DNA from: Noviherbaspirillum pedocola
Lineage (GTDB): Bacteria; Pseudomonadota; Gammaproteobacteria; Burkholderiales; Burkholderiaceae_D
Direction: 5' to 3'
Assembly (NCBI RefSeq): GCF_016632335.1
Contig: NZ_JAEPBG010000018.1
Coordinates: 46,244 to 110,243 of the forward strand
DNA: 64,000 bases
How positions within the stretch are numbered: the stretch's first letter is position 1; each line of letters begins with the position of its first letter. The notes below the pieces were generated by a model. The model did no database searches. It worked only from the letters and a program-made list of their open reading frames with translations, and was not told where the DNA came from. The translations under genes were made by a program, and so were the position numbers. Positions 9,334 to 18,600 of this stretch are shown here, piece after piece.

Positions 9334-9567
9334 TCAGACCCGCCACTTTATGGCCGCCGGTCTAGATGTTTGCTTTCTGGCGACACGTTCCCTGATATAG
9401 GCATAGACCGCGTCGGCGTCGTAGCCCAAGCCAGTGACGCGCGCTTGCTCCAGTGCGGCCTTCGCTTGGGAAATGAACTCTTCGCGCTGCGTATTGCCAG
9501 CGACAGCCGCTTGGTGCTGCAGCAGTTCGGGAAGCTTTCCTGACATGGGAGGCATGGGCTCATCCAT
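9334..9567 (-). CDS. Small hypothetical protein (possible antitoxin-like)
   Basis: A 77-residue frame from ATG 9567, with other in-frame starts at 9555 and 9546 and no strong ribosome site. The sequence is helix-prone: HQAAVAGNTQREEFISQAKAALEQAR, then GLGYDADAVYAYIRERVARKQ and a basic end. The C-terminal layout (helix, DADAVYAYIR, basic tail) resembles small antitoxins encoded beside ParE-type toxins, but no toxin partner is adjacent. It lies 114 bp beyond pelG on the same strand, so it could be read from the pel transcript. Codon use is GC-rich at third positions, which favours a real gene. Function unknown. Confidence 0.5.
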   Translation of the reverse strand: MDEPMPPMSGKLPELLQHQAAVAGNTQREEFISQAKAALEQARVTGLGYDADAVYAYIRERVARKQTSRPAAIKWRV

Positions 9568-9681
9568 AGGGACAAAGGTGTGCCAAGGTAGCACTGCTTG
9601 CAGATGCCAGCAAGACAGCCGTCCCTAGCGAGGCAATGCATTCCGGCTCCGACATGCCGCCACGCAAGCATCCCGATTCCC

Positions 9682-11052
9682 CTACTGCATCATGAACGTC
9701 TCATACTCCAGCCGCTCCATCGTCCGCGACAGCATCACGAACCCGGCCAGCACGGCGCCCAGGAGCGCCAGCGCAAAGCCATAGCCATAGAAAGCCGGAC
9801 CGAGCGCAATCGAAACCAGGGTCAGCAGCACATTCGTCGCGAGAAAGCCGCCGGTGATCCACAACACGATGCGGCGCTTGTCGAGATAGAAGAACACGTT
9901 CAGCACGCCCAAGAGCACCACCTGCAGGCCGGCGGCGATCACGTCGACGAACAGCAGCGGCAGGTACAGCGTCGAAATGCCGAGCCAGGACAGGATGCGT
10001 TCGCCCAGCACCAGCACCACCAGCGTGGCGATGGCCTGGATCTTCACGATCTCGAGTATCCCGAGCCGTACCGTCTCGACCATGCCATTGCGATGCTCTT
10101 CGATCGCCTCCAGCGATCCGCCTTCGCGCACCGCGTTGTAGAAGGCGTCGTAGTACTCGACGAAGTCGGTTTCCAGGCGCACCAGGAACACCGCCATGCC
10201 GGGGATGATGGACAGGTAGGCCAGGAACACCGGCAGGTCGTAGATGATCGAGGCGCGCAAGGGGCCGATGATGTGCTGGCTGGTGTCGGGCACGAACCAG
10301 AAGATGAACTTGTCGACCCAGACGCCGAGGTTGTAGAACAGGCCGATCGCGCACAGCGCCGGATAGCACAGGCGACGGTTGAAGAACTCGAAGGAAATGA
10401 AGCGCTCGGCCGGGAAATTGCGCAGGATCAGCGCGACCATGCCGGTGATGATCACCGTCTGCCCGAGCACGAAGCCGGCCATCAGGCCTTCGAGCTTCAA
10501 GCCGCGCAGCGCCAGCGAGGCGCCGACCACGACCGCATAGCCTGCCAGGTACAGGCCGACGATGGCGCGGTACTGCTTCATGCCGGACAGGAAGATCGTG
10601 GCGATCCACACATTGCTCATCAATACGAACGCGGCCAGCAGCAGCAGGCGGTACAGCACGCTCTGCTGCGGAAACAACAGCACGATGGCAGCCATGCCGA
10701 AGATGCCGCTGCCGAGCGTTACCATCAGCGCCACCGCGTGATAGTTGGACAGCACGATGGCATCGCGCCGCTCGAACAGCCGGTCCGCGGCAAAGCGGGT
10801 GAAGGCCAGCTGCACCGGCCCGGTGAAGACCAGCGACAACGCAATCACATAGGTGATGCTGACTTGGAACTGCGTGATCAGTACCGACGGCACCACCACC
10901 GAATAGCTCAGGATGCCGACCAGCAGGATGCCGACGATGGACAAGATCCATGGCCCCGAGCTGATCACCGCCGCATAGGAATAGGCCTGCAGCAGCGACA
11001 GCAGGTTGTCGCGCTTGAGGATCTTGCGCAGTTCGAATCCGATGCCAGCCAT
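9682..11052 (-). CDS. pelG: Pel polysaccharide export membrane protein PelG
   Basis: A 456-residue polytopic inner-membrane protein, the same length as Pseudomonas aeruginosa PelG, beginning with the family hallmark MAGIGFELRKIL. About twelve hydrophobic segments can be traced (SGPWILSIVGILLV, SYVIALSLVFTG-like, MVTLGSGIFGMAAIVLLF, GYAVVVGASLAL and others), and the ending YETFMMQ is cytoplasmic. PelG is a Wzx/MATE-like component of the Pel synthase, which with PelD and PelE supports PelF and moves the polymer across the inner membrane. It starts 1 nt after the pelF stop and is the last recognisable gene of the operon. Confidence 0.96.
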   Translation of the reverse strand: MAGIGFELRKILKRDNLLSLLQAYSYAAVISSGPWILSIVGILLVGILSYSVVVPSVLITQFQVSITYVIALSLVFTGPVQLAFTRFAADRLFERRDAIVLSNYHAVALMVTLGSGIFGMAAIVLLFPQQSVLYRLLLLAAFVLMSNVWIATIFLSGMKQYRAIVGLYLAGYAVVVGASLALRGLKLEGLMAGFVLGQTVIITGMVALILRNFPAERFISFEFFNRRLCYPALCAIGLFYNLGVWVDKFIFWFVPDTSQHIIGPLRASIIYDLPVFLAYLSIIPGMAVFLVRLETDFVEYYDAFYNAVREGGSLEAIEEHRNGMVETVRLGILEIVKIQAIATLVVLVLGERILSWLGISTLYLPLLFVDVIAAGLQVVLLGVLNVFFYLDKRRIVLWITGGFLATNVLLTLVSIALGPAFYGYGFALALLGAVLAGFVMLSRTMERLEYETFMMQ

Positions 11053-11053
11053 C

Positions 11054-12655
11054 TCAGCGCGGCCTCATGCACTGGCCGGGCTGCGCCGGTGTTGGCCCGG
11101 CTGCGTCGGGCATATCGAGAAGATCGTCGTAGAGCGAGCGATACGACGAGAACATGCGCTCCTGGGTGTAATAGCGTTCGACGCGCGCAATGCCGGCCGC
11201 CTGCGCGGCATGCCAGCGCGCGGGATCGCGCAGCAGGGCGACCGCCGCCTCGGCCAGGGCCTGCGGCTCGGCGATGCCAACTACGGCGCCGGCTGCGCCG
11301 AGCGCGCGGTCTGCCTCGTCCCCGCCTTCGACCAGGTCGCGACAGCAGCCGACATCGGTGGCGATGGCCGGCACGCCGGCGGCAAAGCCTTCCAGCAGCA
11401 CCAGCGGCAGCGCTTCGCTGATGGACGACAGCACTACCAGGCCGACCTTCGGCAGCAGCGCATCGATCTTTTGAAAGCCCAGAAAGCGCACCCGGTCCTT
11501 CAGACCGAGGTTCTCGGCCAGCGCCAGGCATTCCTCGGCATAGGCCGGATCTTCATCGGCGGGGCCGGCGATCCAGCCTTCGGCCTCGGGCATCAGGCTG
11601 ACAACGGTGCGCATGGCGCGGATGAAGGTCTTGACGTCCTTGATCGGCACCACGCGGCCGATCAGGCACAGCACCGGCGGCACGCCCGAGACCGCTTCGG
11701 TGCGCTGCGCGCGCAGTGCCGACAAGCGCGGCAGGTCGATGCCGTTCGGTACCGATTGCGTGCGCGCTTGCCGTGCGCCGTCGCGGATCTGCCGCTGCCG
11801 GTTCGCCTCATACAGCGAGATGATGCGGTCCGACGCGTCGTAGCAGGCCGCGCCCAGCGCTTCGAAAAAGCGGATCCACAAATCGCGGAAATACGAAAGC
11901 TGCGACGCATCCTTCTCGAACACGCCGCGGTTGTCGGCGATCCATTCGCTCTGGAACAGGTCGATCTTGCGTTCCTTGGTGTAGATGCCGTGCTCGGACA
12001 GCAGCAGCGGCCGGCCGGTCGCCATCTTCAGCATCGCGCCGAGAAAGCCGGCATAGCCGGTGGACACGGTGTGGTAGCAGCGCGCCGGGATCAGCTCGCG
12101 CGCAATGCGCGACAACAGCCATACCGGCGCATGCATGATGCGCACCGTCCAGAAGTAATCGACGAAGGAAGGATCGGTGCAGTGCTGCCGGTATTGCCGG
12201 GTCACGTAATCCCAGGATTCGGCGCTGCGCAGAAACGCGTCCTTTTCCAGCGGCTGGCCGGGCGCGAGCAGCGGCATCAGCTCGGCCAGCGCCGCGGCCG
12301 GGGCGCTGCCGGCATGCGGCGCGGCGCGCAGCGTCTGATGCACGCGCTCGACCAGCGCGAAGGCTTCGGCGCTGCCGCGCATGGGCTTGGGCTTCTTGCC
12401 CGCGCCTTCGGGTTCATGCAGGTAATGGTCTTCGAAATGCACCACGTTGTCCGGCAGCGCATAGCGCGCGCCGGCATAGTCGCTGCGGCGGCTGCCGAGA
12501 AAGCAGATGCCGAAACGGATCTCGGGAAAGGCGCGCACGATCTGGTTGACCCAGCTCGATACGCCGCCGGCAACAAACGGAAAGGTGCCTTCGAGCAGCA
12601 GCATCACGTCGCAGTCGGACGCGCGGCGCTGCAGCTCTGGCGAAGAAGCGCTCAT
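11054..12655 (-). CDS. pelF: Pel glycosyltransferase PelF (GT4)
   Basis: A 533-residue cytosolic glycosyltransferase that builds the Pel chain from a UDP-sugar. The N-terminal Rossmann domain begins with VMLLLEGTFPFVAGGVSSWV, the Gly-rich acceptor loop of the PelF family. The C-terminal domain contains VVPIKDVKTFIRA, AEECLALAENLGL and SEALPLVLLEGFAAGVPA, the E-x7-E element that binds the nucleotide sugar in GT4 enzymes. It overlaps pelE by 4 nt (ATGA) and ends 1 nt before pelG, so translation is tightly coupled. P. aeruginosa PelF has 507 residues; the extra length here lies mainly in the N-terminal half and the C-terminal tail. Confidence 0.96.
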   Translation of the reverse strand: MSASSPELQRRASDCDVMLLLEGTFPFVAGGVSSWVNQIVRAFPEIRFGICFLGSRRSDYAGARYALPDNVVHFEDHYLHEPEGAGKKPKPMRGSAEAFALVERVHQTLRAAPHAGSAPAAALAELMPLLAPGQPLEKDAFLRSAESWDYVTRQYRQHCTDPSFVDYFWTVRIMHAPVWLLSRIARELIPARCYHTVSTGYAGFLGAMLKMATGRPLLLSEHGIYTKERKIDLFQSEWIADNRGVFEKDASQLSYFRDLWIRFFEALGAACYDASDRIISLYEANRQRQIRDGARQARTQSVPNGIDLPRLSALRAQRTEAVSGVPPVLCLIGRVVPIKDVKTFIRAMRTVVSLMPEAEGWIAGPADEDPAYAEECLALAENLGLKDRVRFLGFQKIDALLPKVGLVVLSSISEALPLVLLEGFAAGVPAIATDVGCCRDLVEGGDEADRALGAAGAVVGIAEPQALAEAAVALLRDPARWHAAQAAGIARVERYYTQERMFSSYRSLYDDLLDMPDAAGPTPAQPGQCMRPR

Positions 12656-13668
12656 GATTCGGTGTCTCTCGGAGTGTCAGTGCCGCGCCAGTAGCGCCGC
12701 ATCGCCGCCACTGCGGGCAGCGTCGCGTCCGGCGGCAATTCGTTGAACATGCGCCGCACTTCGTCGTGCCGGCCCTGCAGAAAGCGCAGTTCGGCAACCC
12801 AGGGCGCCAGGCGCGCATGCGCGAAGCCGGCTGCCTCGGCGCGCTCGAGCGCCGCCTGCGCGGCATCGATGTTCCTGGCCTGCAGCTCCAGCCGCGCCAG
12901 CATGAACCACAGGCCGGCATCGTCCTGGCTGATGCGATGCGCCGTGCCGATGTGGCTTCGCACCTGGTCGGCGGCGAAGCGGCGCATGTCGCCCTGCACC
13001 AGGTCCTGGTAGATCAATTCGAAATACAGCTCGGCGATGCGCTTGTGGCCGGCATGGCGTTCGGTGTCGTCGCGCGCGGCATCGACAGTCAGCTGCGCTT
13101 CGCGAATGCGCGCCATCACCGCCTTTTCCTTGTTGTCGAGGATGCCGTAGGCCAAGAGGCGGATGTCATCGGCCGGGTCGGCCAGCAGCTTGCGCAGCAG
13201 TTCGCCGGTGGCATGCGCCGGCGTGTCCTGCAGCGCCACCAGCGCCTTCATGCGCTGGTCCAGGGGCGCCGCCGCATTGCCGAGCTGCGCGCGCACCTGG
13301 CCGCCGCGAAAGCCGGTGCCCTCGTGGTTGCGGTGCGTGGTGAAGCGCGGCGCTTCGACGCTGGCGTAATCGCGCTCGCGCGAGAAGGCCGGCAGCCACA
13401 CGCCAAGCACCATGCCGAACAGGCCGCACACCAGGCTGGCCAGCGGCATGAAGAAATTGCAGGAGAACAGGAACAGCAGCACCCAGCGCCGCGGCTCGGC
13501 ATAGCGGCGCGGCAAGAGCGCAAGAATCGCCGGCGCGATCAGCAGGCAGGCCGCGCCGTGCAGCGCGAAGTAGGCCAAGAGCGTGGACAGCCGCGCATCG
13601 CGCCCGACCAGCAGCGCGATCGATGCGGCTTCGAAGCCAATGGCGGGAAGAGCCAGTTTAGGCGCCAC
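12652..13668 (-). CDS. pelE: Pel synthase accessory membrane protein PelE
   Basis: 338 residues from GTG 13668, which overlaps the pelD stop by 11 nt. The P. aeruginosa protein has 329. Two hydrophobic segments near the N-terminus (about residues 18-45, STLLAYFALHGAACLLIAPAILALL, and 55-80, VLLFLFSCNFFMPLASLVCGLFG) anchor it in the inner membrane. The remainder is TPR-like helical repeats (LWFMLARLELQARNIDAAQAAL, LAPWVAELRFLQGR). In the pathway PelE links PelD to the glycosyltransferase PelF. The GTG is chosen because no ATG lies near the N-terminus ahead of the first membrane segment. It ends within the first codons of pelF. Confidence 0.92.
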   Translation of the reverse strand: MAPKLALPAIGFEAASIALLVGRDARLSTLLAYFALHGAACLLIAPAILALLPRRYAEPRRWVLLFLFSCNFFMPLASLVCGLFGMVLGVWLPAFSRERDYASVEAPRFTTHRNHEGTGFRGGQVRAQLGNAAAPLDQRMKALVALQDTPAHATGELLRKLLADPADDIRLLAYGILDNKEKAVMARIREAQLTVDAARDDTERHAGHKRIAELYFELIYQDLVQGDMRRFAADQVRSHIGTAHRISQDDAGLWFMLARLELQARNIDAAQAALERAEAAGFAHARLAPWVAELRFLQGRHDEVRRMFNELPPDATLPAVAAMRRYWRGTDTPRDTES

Positions 13669-15064
13669 AGCGTTCCACCAGCAGCGCAAGTTCGTGCTCG
13701 GGCGCGTCGTCGCCGAGCATCGCAATGTGCGGCACCACGTGGCCGGACAGGAAGTCCACGCCATGCTGCGCATGCAGCGCAATCTCGATGCGGCGCAGAT
13801 AGCCTTCCACCGCGGCTTCACCGGCCAGCGGCAGCAGCGTGATGATGATGCGGCGGTCGGATCGCTCCAGTTCCCAAGCAATGTCCACGCCGCGGCGGGT
13901 GCGCCGCACCAGTTCGTACATGTCGCGGCCCGGATCGCTCTTCTCGAACACCAGCGCCACCAGCGCCGACGCAATGTCGACCTCGGCACGGATACGCGAC
14001 AGGCGCACCAGGTCCAACGCCAGCGCCGGCGGGCAGGATGGCACCAGCGCATGGACGCCGCGCACTGCCGCGCCGGCTTCGACGCCGTCGGCGTAATAAC
14101 CGATCAGCACCGTCAACAGCTTCAGCAAGTCGTCGTTCAGCGCGAAGAAAGGCAGGCGCTCGACCACCAAGAGGCCGATGGCCGCGCCGCGCGACGGCGC
14201 CAGCGGCGCGCAGATCAGGTAGCGGCTGGCGCCGCGGCCTTCCGGCGTCAGGCCTTCGCTCTGCACATGCGACAGCGCTTGCCGCTCGATCGCAAAGCGC
14301 AGCAGCGGATCGTCCAGCGCCAGCGCATCGGGCGCGCCGATGGCCGCTGCCGGCGCCGGCAGCGGCCGTCCGGCGGCATCGAGCGCATGCACCGCGGCGA
14401 TTTCGAGCTGGCAGCTCTGGGCCAGCAATTGCAGGAAGTCCTGCACCGCAGGCAAGCCTTCGGCGCCGGCCTTCAGGCTGTTGTCGCGCAGCCGCTGCAG
14501 GGTTTCGCGCAGCGTCAGCGGCCGGGTCAGCAGGTCCTGCTCCAGGCGCTCGTGCGACAGGCGCAGCAGGAAGTGGTTCTTGGTCAGCGTATTCAGGCGC
14601 TCGTCGAGATAGGCATTCACCGCGCGCAGGCGGCGGTTGCGCGCATTCCAGACGTCGGAGAACTGGCCGCAGACCAGCACCAGCGCCAGGCCGCCGAGGA
14701 AATACGCGTTCGGGAACGCGGCCAGCGGATCGGCATGCGACAGGCCATAACTGGGAAAGGCGAACCATGCCGCCAGGATCAGCAGCGCCGAGAACACGCC
14801 GGCGCCGCTGCCGTAGCGCATGGCCACCAGCGCCGGCATCAGCCAGACCCAGGGGAAGGACGCGGCCAGGCCGAACGGGTCGGACGGCGTCATCCAGACG
14901 GCGAAGGCCAGCCAGGCGTAGCACAGCAGGATCGCTTCGAGCGCGGCCCCGGCCCAGCCGGACGTGCCTTCCACGCCGCCGCGCCGGAACAGCCGGCGCG
15001 CAAGGCTGGAAAATCCCGCGCTCCTTCTCGGGATGGCGATGGACGGGGCCGCGGGCGTACGCAT
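13658..15064 (-). CDS. pelD: Cyclic-di-GMP receptor PelD
   Basis: 468 residues from ATG 15064, whose A is shared with the pelC stop (TGATG). P. aeruginosa PelD has 455. Four hydrophobic segments (about residues 37-145) are followed by a coiled linker, a GAF domain (about 170-320) and a degenerate GGDEF domain (about 330-460). An inhibitory-site-like RxxD occurs as RGVD at 391-394, in the segment where the known c-di-GMP site lies, with further Arg at 401-405. This supports post-translational activation of Pel synthesis by c-di-GMP, as established for the family. No GGDEF active-site signature is present, so it should bind rather than make c-di-GMP. Confidence 0.95.
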   Translation of the reverse strand: MRTPAAPSIAIPRRSAGFSSLARRLFRRGGVEGTSGWAGAALEAILLCYAWLAFAVWMTPSDPFGLAASFPWVWLMPALVAMRYGSGAGVFSALLILAAWFAFPSYGLSHADPLAAFPNAYFLGGLALVLVCGQFSDVWNARNRRLRAVNAYLDERLNTLTKNHFLLRLSHERLEQDLLTRPLTLRETLQRLRDNSLKAGAEGLPAVQDFLQLLAQSCQLEIAAVHALDAAGRPLPAPAAAIGAPDALALDDPLLRFAIERQALSHVQSEGLTPEGRGASRYLICAPLAPSRGAAIGLLVVERLPFFALNDDLLKLLTVLIGYYADGVEAGAAVRGVHALVPSCPPALALDLVRLSRIRAEVDIASALVALVFEKSDPGRDMYELVRRTRRGVDIAWELERSDRRIIITLLPLAGEAAVEGYLRRIEIALHAQHGVDFLSGHVVPHIAMLGDDAPEHELALLVERCGA

Positions 15065-15618
15065 CACGCGGCCTTGCGCGGCAGGGCGAGGATGGGGCCG
15101 AGCAGCTTGCGGATGAGTTGCTGCGCCACCGCCGACAGCGCCTCGCGGCTCCATCCGGTGCGCGCGCCGGTCGCGGCCCACAGCACATCGCCGCTGGCCA
15201 CGTCGAGCACCTGCAGCGTCACGCCGGCGGCCGGCTCGCCATCGACGCCGACCTTGTAGCGCCATTCATCGACGCTGCCGGTCAATGCATAGCGCACGCC
15301 GGCCTTGCGCGCCCAGGCCAGCGCGGCTTCCTGGGTCTTGCGCTCGCCCGGCTCGAACAGGGTCTCGGTGGCGATGCCGGCCGGATAGCGCTTCAGCGTT
15401 GCGGCGCCTTCGGCGCGCAACAGGTTCTCGGCGATCGCTTCGGCGCGCAGGCCGGCCTGCGGCGTCTCGGTGTGATTGGCAAACGGCAGCACCGCCCACT
15501 GGGCGTTGGCGTCGAGCTGCGGCGCGCGGCCGACATCGACGGTGGAGCAGCCGGCGAAGAAAGCGAGGAAAGCCAGGGAGGCGAGGATGGCGAGGAAGCG
15601 TGGCATCGGATGTCTCAT
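15064..15618 (-). CDS. pelC: Outer-membrane lipoprotein PelC
   Basis: A 184-residue lipoprotein with signal peptide and lipobox FAGC (lipid-bearing Cys24). PelC forms a ring on the periplasmic side of the outer membrane that funnels the Pel polymer into the PelB barrel. Family features include AVLPFANHTETPQAG near the N-terminus of the mature protein, TGSVDEWRYK and VTLQVLDVASGDVLW. It starts 26 nt after pelB and shares one base with pelD. Confidence 0.94.
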   Translation of the reverse strand: MRHPMPRFLAILASLAFLAFFAGCSTVDVGRAPQLDANAQWAVLPFANHTETPQAGLRAEAIAENLLRAEGAATLKRYPAGIATETLFEPGERKTQEAALAWARKAGVRYALTGSVDEWRYKVGVDGEPAAGVTLQVLDVASGDVLWAATGARTGWSREALSAVAQQLIRKLLGPILALPRKAA

Positions 15619-15644
15619 CGTTGTGCAGTATGGGCGGTGGGGAA

Positions 15645-18600
15645 TCAGTAGAAGGCGTCGTATTTCAGGCCGATTTCGCGGCTGCCCTGCTGGGCGGCCG
15701 GCGTGGCGGCGGTGCGGTCCAGATAGAGGCGCAGCATGTCGCCGCCGAGCACGCTGCCGGCCGCGCCGCCGCGCAGCTCATAGCCGTGGCCGGTGACAGT
15801 GTTGGTCGAGATGCCGACGGCGCCATACGGCCGCCACGCGCGGTGATAGCCGGCCTCGGCATTCGCGCCCGTGGCCAGCAGCAGGCCGACAGTGCGCGAG
15901 CCCTGCGGCAGCAGCGTCGTGGCCGGATCGGCGCCGGCGGGCAGGATGCTGGCGATCTGCGCGTCGAAGTTGCCGTTGGCGGCGAAGCGGTTGCCCGACA
16001 GGTAGGCCGACAGCGTGATGTCCGGGTAATCGATGCGCAGCCGCTGGCCGGCTTCGAGGCGCCAGCTGCGGCCGCTGCCCAGCGCCGCGCCGCCCTGCGA
16101 CAGGAAGCGCTGCCAGCCTAGGTCCATGCGCAGGTAGGCGCGGCTGGTGAGCGCATAGGTGGCCGAGGCTTCGACCAGATGGCGCATGCCGCCGACCATC
16201 AGCGGCACCGATTCGATCGCCGCCTGGTTGACGCCGATGGCGCCCGAGACCTGCAGGTCGCGCAGCGGCGCGGCTTCGGCCGCGAGCTTCGCGCCCGTGG
16301 TGCCGGCCAGCGCCTGGCGCCGCTGCAGCGTGGCCGAGATGCTGCCGGTGTCGATGCTGCGCGTGACGGTGAGCGCGAGGCGGCGGTCCAGCGAGGGTGG
16401 ATCGAGCAGCTGTGCGCCATCGTCGCTGCGCTGGCGCTTTTCGGAAAGCGCCATGGAAAAGCGCAGCCCGGGCGTGACCTGGGTGGCGGCGTCGATGCGG
16501 GTTTCGGTGGTGACGAGCGGCGATTCGCTGCGATGCACGGTGCCCACCGACAGCTTCGGTCCGTTCTCGGTCGTCAGTTCCACCAGGCGCTGATGCAATT
16601 GCTCATCGTCCGGCAGGCGCGCGAGCTGGTCGAAGGCCAGCGTCTGCGCCAGCGCCGGGCGCTGCGCGCGGCGCGCGGCATCGATGCGGTCGTACATCGG
16701 CAGCCAGTCGGCAAGATTGTCGAGCAGGCGGTTCAGGCTGTTGCGGTCGTCGTCCTGCAGCGCCAGCGACAGTTCGGCATACAGCGGGCGCGCCACCTGG
16801 CCGGCATAGCGCGCGGCCAGCCAGGCGCGGGCCAGGTCGCTGCCATCCGCATTCAGCGCATACGACAGCGCGACTTCGCGCGCGCCGGCGGCAAGCCGCG
16901 CGTCTTCGGTTTTCGTGCCGGCGGCAAGCAGCGTGGCGACATCGGCGAGTCTGGCGGTACCGGCAGTACTACCGGCACTACCCGCACCGGAGCCGCGCGC
17001 CTCATGCGCCATTTCCCGGTCCAGCCGCTCGATCAGTTCGCGCGGGTTCTGCGCCGGCGCTGCGATGTCGGCACCCTTGCCGGCGGCCTGCTGCGCGGCG
17101 ATCTGCGCAGCGTCGGCACGCAGCAGCATCTGCATCACCCGCCACGCGCCTTCGCCGCCGGCGAACTGCGGCGCCAGCGAGGCCAGCCGCTCGCGCATCG
17201 CTTCGAACTGGCCAGGACGCAGGCGCGCGATCGTCTGCGGATCGCGGAGCAGGTCCCAGGCCTGGCGGCGGATGCGCCAGGCAAGCTCAGTGCGCGAATT
17301 CGCTTCCAGGCATTCGGCATAGGCCATCAGCCAGAGCACATCGTTGCGGCGCGATTTGAGGTCGAAGCGGCTGAACCAGCGCAGCGCCTCGTCCTGGCGG
17401 TTGAGGCTCATCGCGGCGGCGGCAAAGGCTTCCCACAGCGCGGGGCTGCGCACGGCTTGCGGCGACCACTGCCGCAACGCTTCTTTCAGCGGCTCGGTGT
17501 CGCGCAGCGCGATCAGCACCCAGACCAGCGCGGCGCGCGCTTCGACATTGGCCGGATCGATGACGAGCGCGGCGCGCAGATCGGTGCGCGCGCCGGGCAG
17601 GTCTTCGCCGCTCTGTTTCAATGCCGCGCGCTGAATCAGGAAAGCGGCGCGTTTTTCCAGCGCGGCCTGCTGCTGCGGCGACAGCCGCGCCAGGAAAGCG
17701 CGCGCCGCATTGCGCTCAGACAGGGTAGCCCACAGCGACAGCGCCTCTTCGGCCAGCGCCGGCTCGCCGCCGCGCAGATAGGCATCGGCAGCCAGCGCGG
17801 CGGCATCGCGCGGCCGGTCGTGCTGCCACAGCGCGATGAGGTTCGACACATCCGCCGGCGACTGCAAACCGGCCGCGACCAGCGCGCGATAGCCGCGTTC
17901 GGCGTCGTTGTCGCGGCCCAGCAGGCGCGCGAGTTCAGCGTAATTTTTCCAGTACAGCGCATCGTCGGCCGCAGCCGCGCCGCGCGCGGCTTCCAGCGCA
18001 GCGAAGGCCGGCTCGAGTTCGCCGCGGCGGAAATGCAGGTTGGCGATCTTCAGCGCATAGCCGGTGCGCGGGCCGAAGGCGCGCTGCAGGCCTTCCACGG
18101 TGGCCAGCGCATCGGCATCGCGCCCGGCGCGTTCCTGTATGTCGGCCAGCAGCGTCATTTCGCGTTCGCGCTCGGCGGCGGGAAGGCCGCCTCGGGCCAG
18201 CCGCTGCTGCAGCCGGGCGATCGCCCTGCCCGGCTCGCCGGACAATTCATCCAGCGCCAGCAGCCGGTTGAGCCAGTTCAATCCCATCGGCTCGCGCGCA
18301 AGCTTATGTTCCAGCGCTTCACGCAAGGCGGGACCATCGAACAGGCTGTCCGACAGGCGCAGCGCCGCATCCCAGGACGCTTCCTCGCCGCTCATGCGCG
18401 CATGCGCGAGCCAGGCATCCAGCGCCTCGCGCGGCGCGCCACTCCATTCCGAGACCTCAGCCAGTCGTTTGCGCCACAATGCCGATTGCGGCCGCTGCCG
18501 CGCCGCCGACTGCGCCACCCGCAGCGCATCGGCCAGGTTGCGGTTGGACAGGAAGATGTCATAGCCGAGGCTGTAGGCCTCCTCGTCGAACGCCAGGCCG

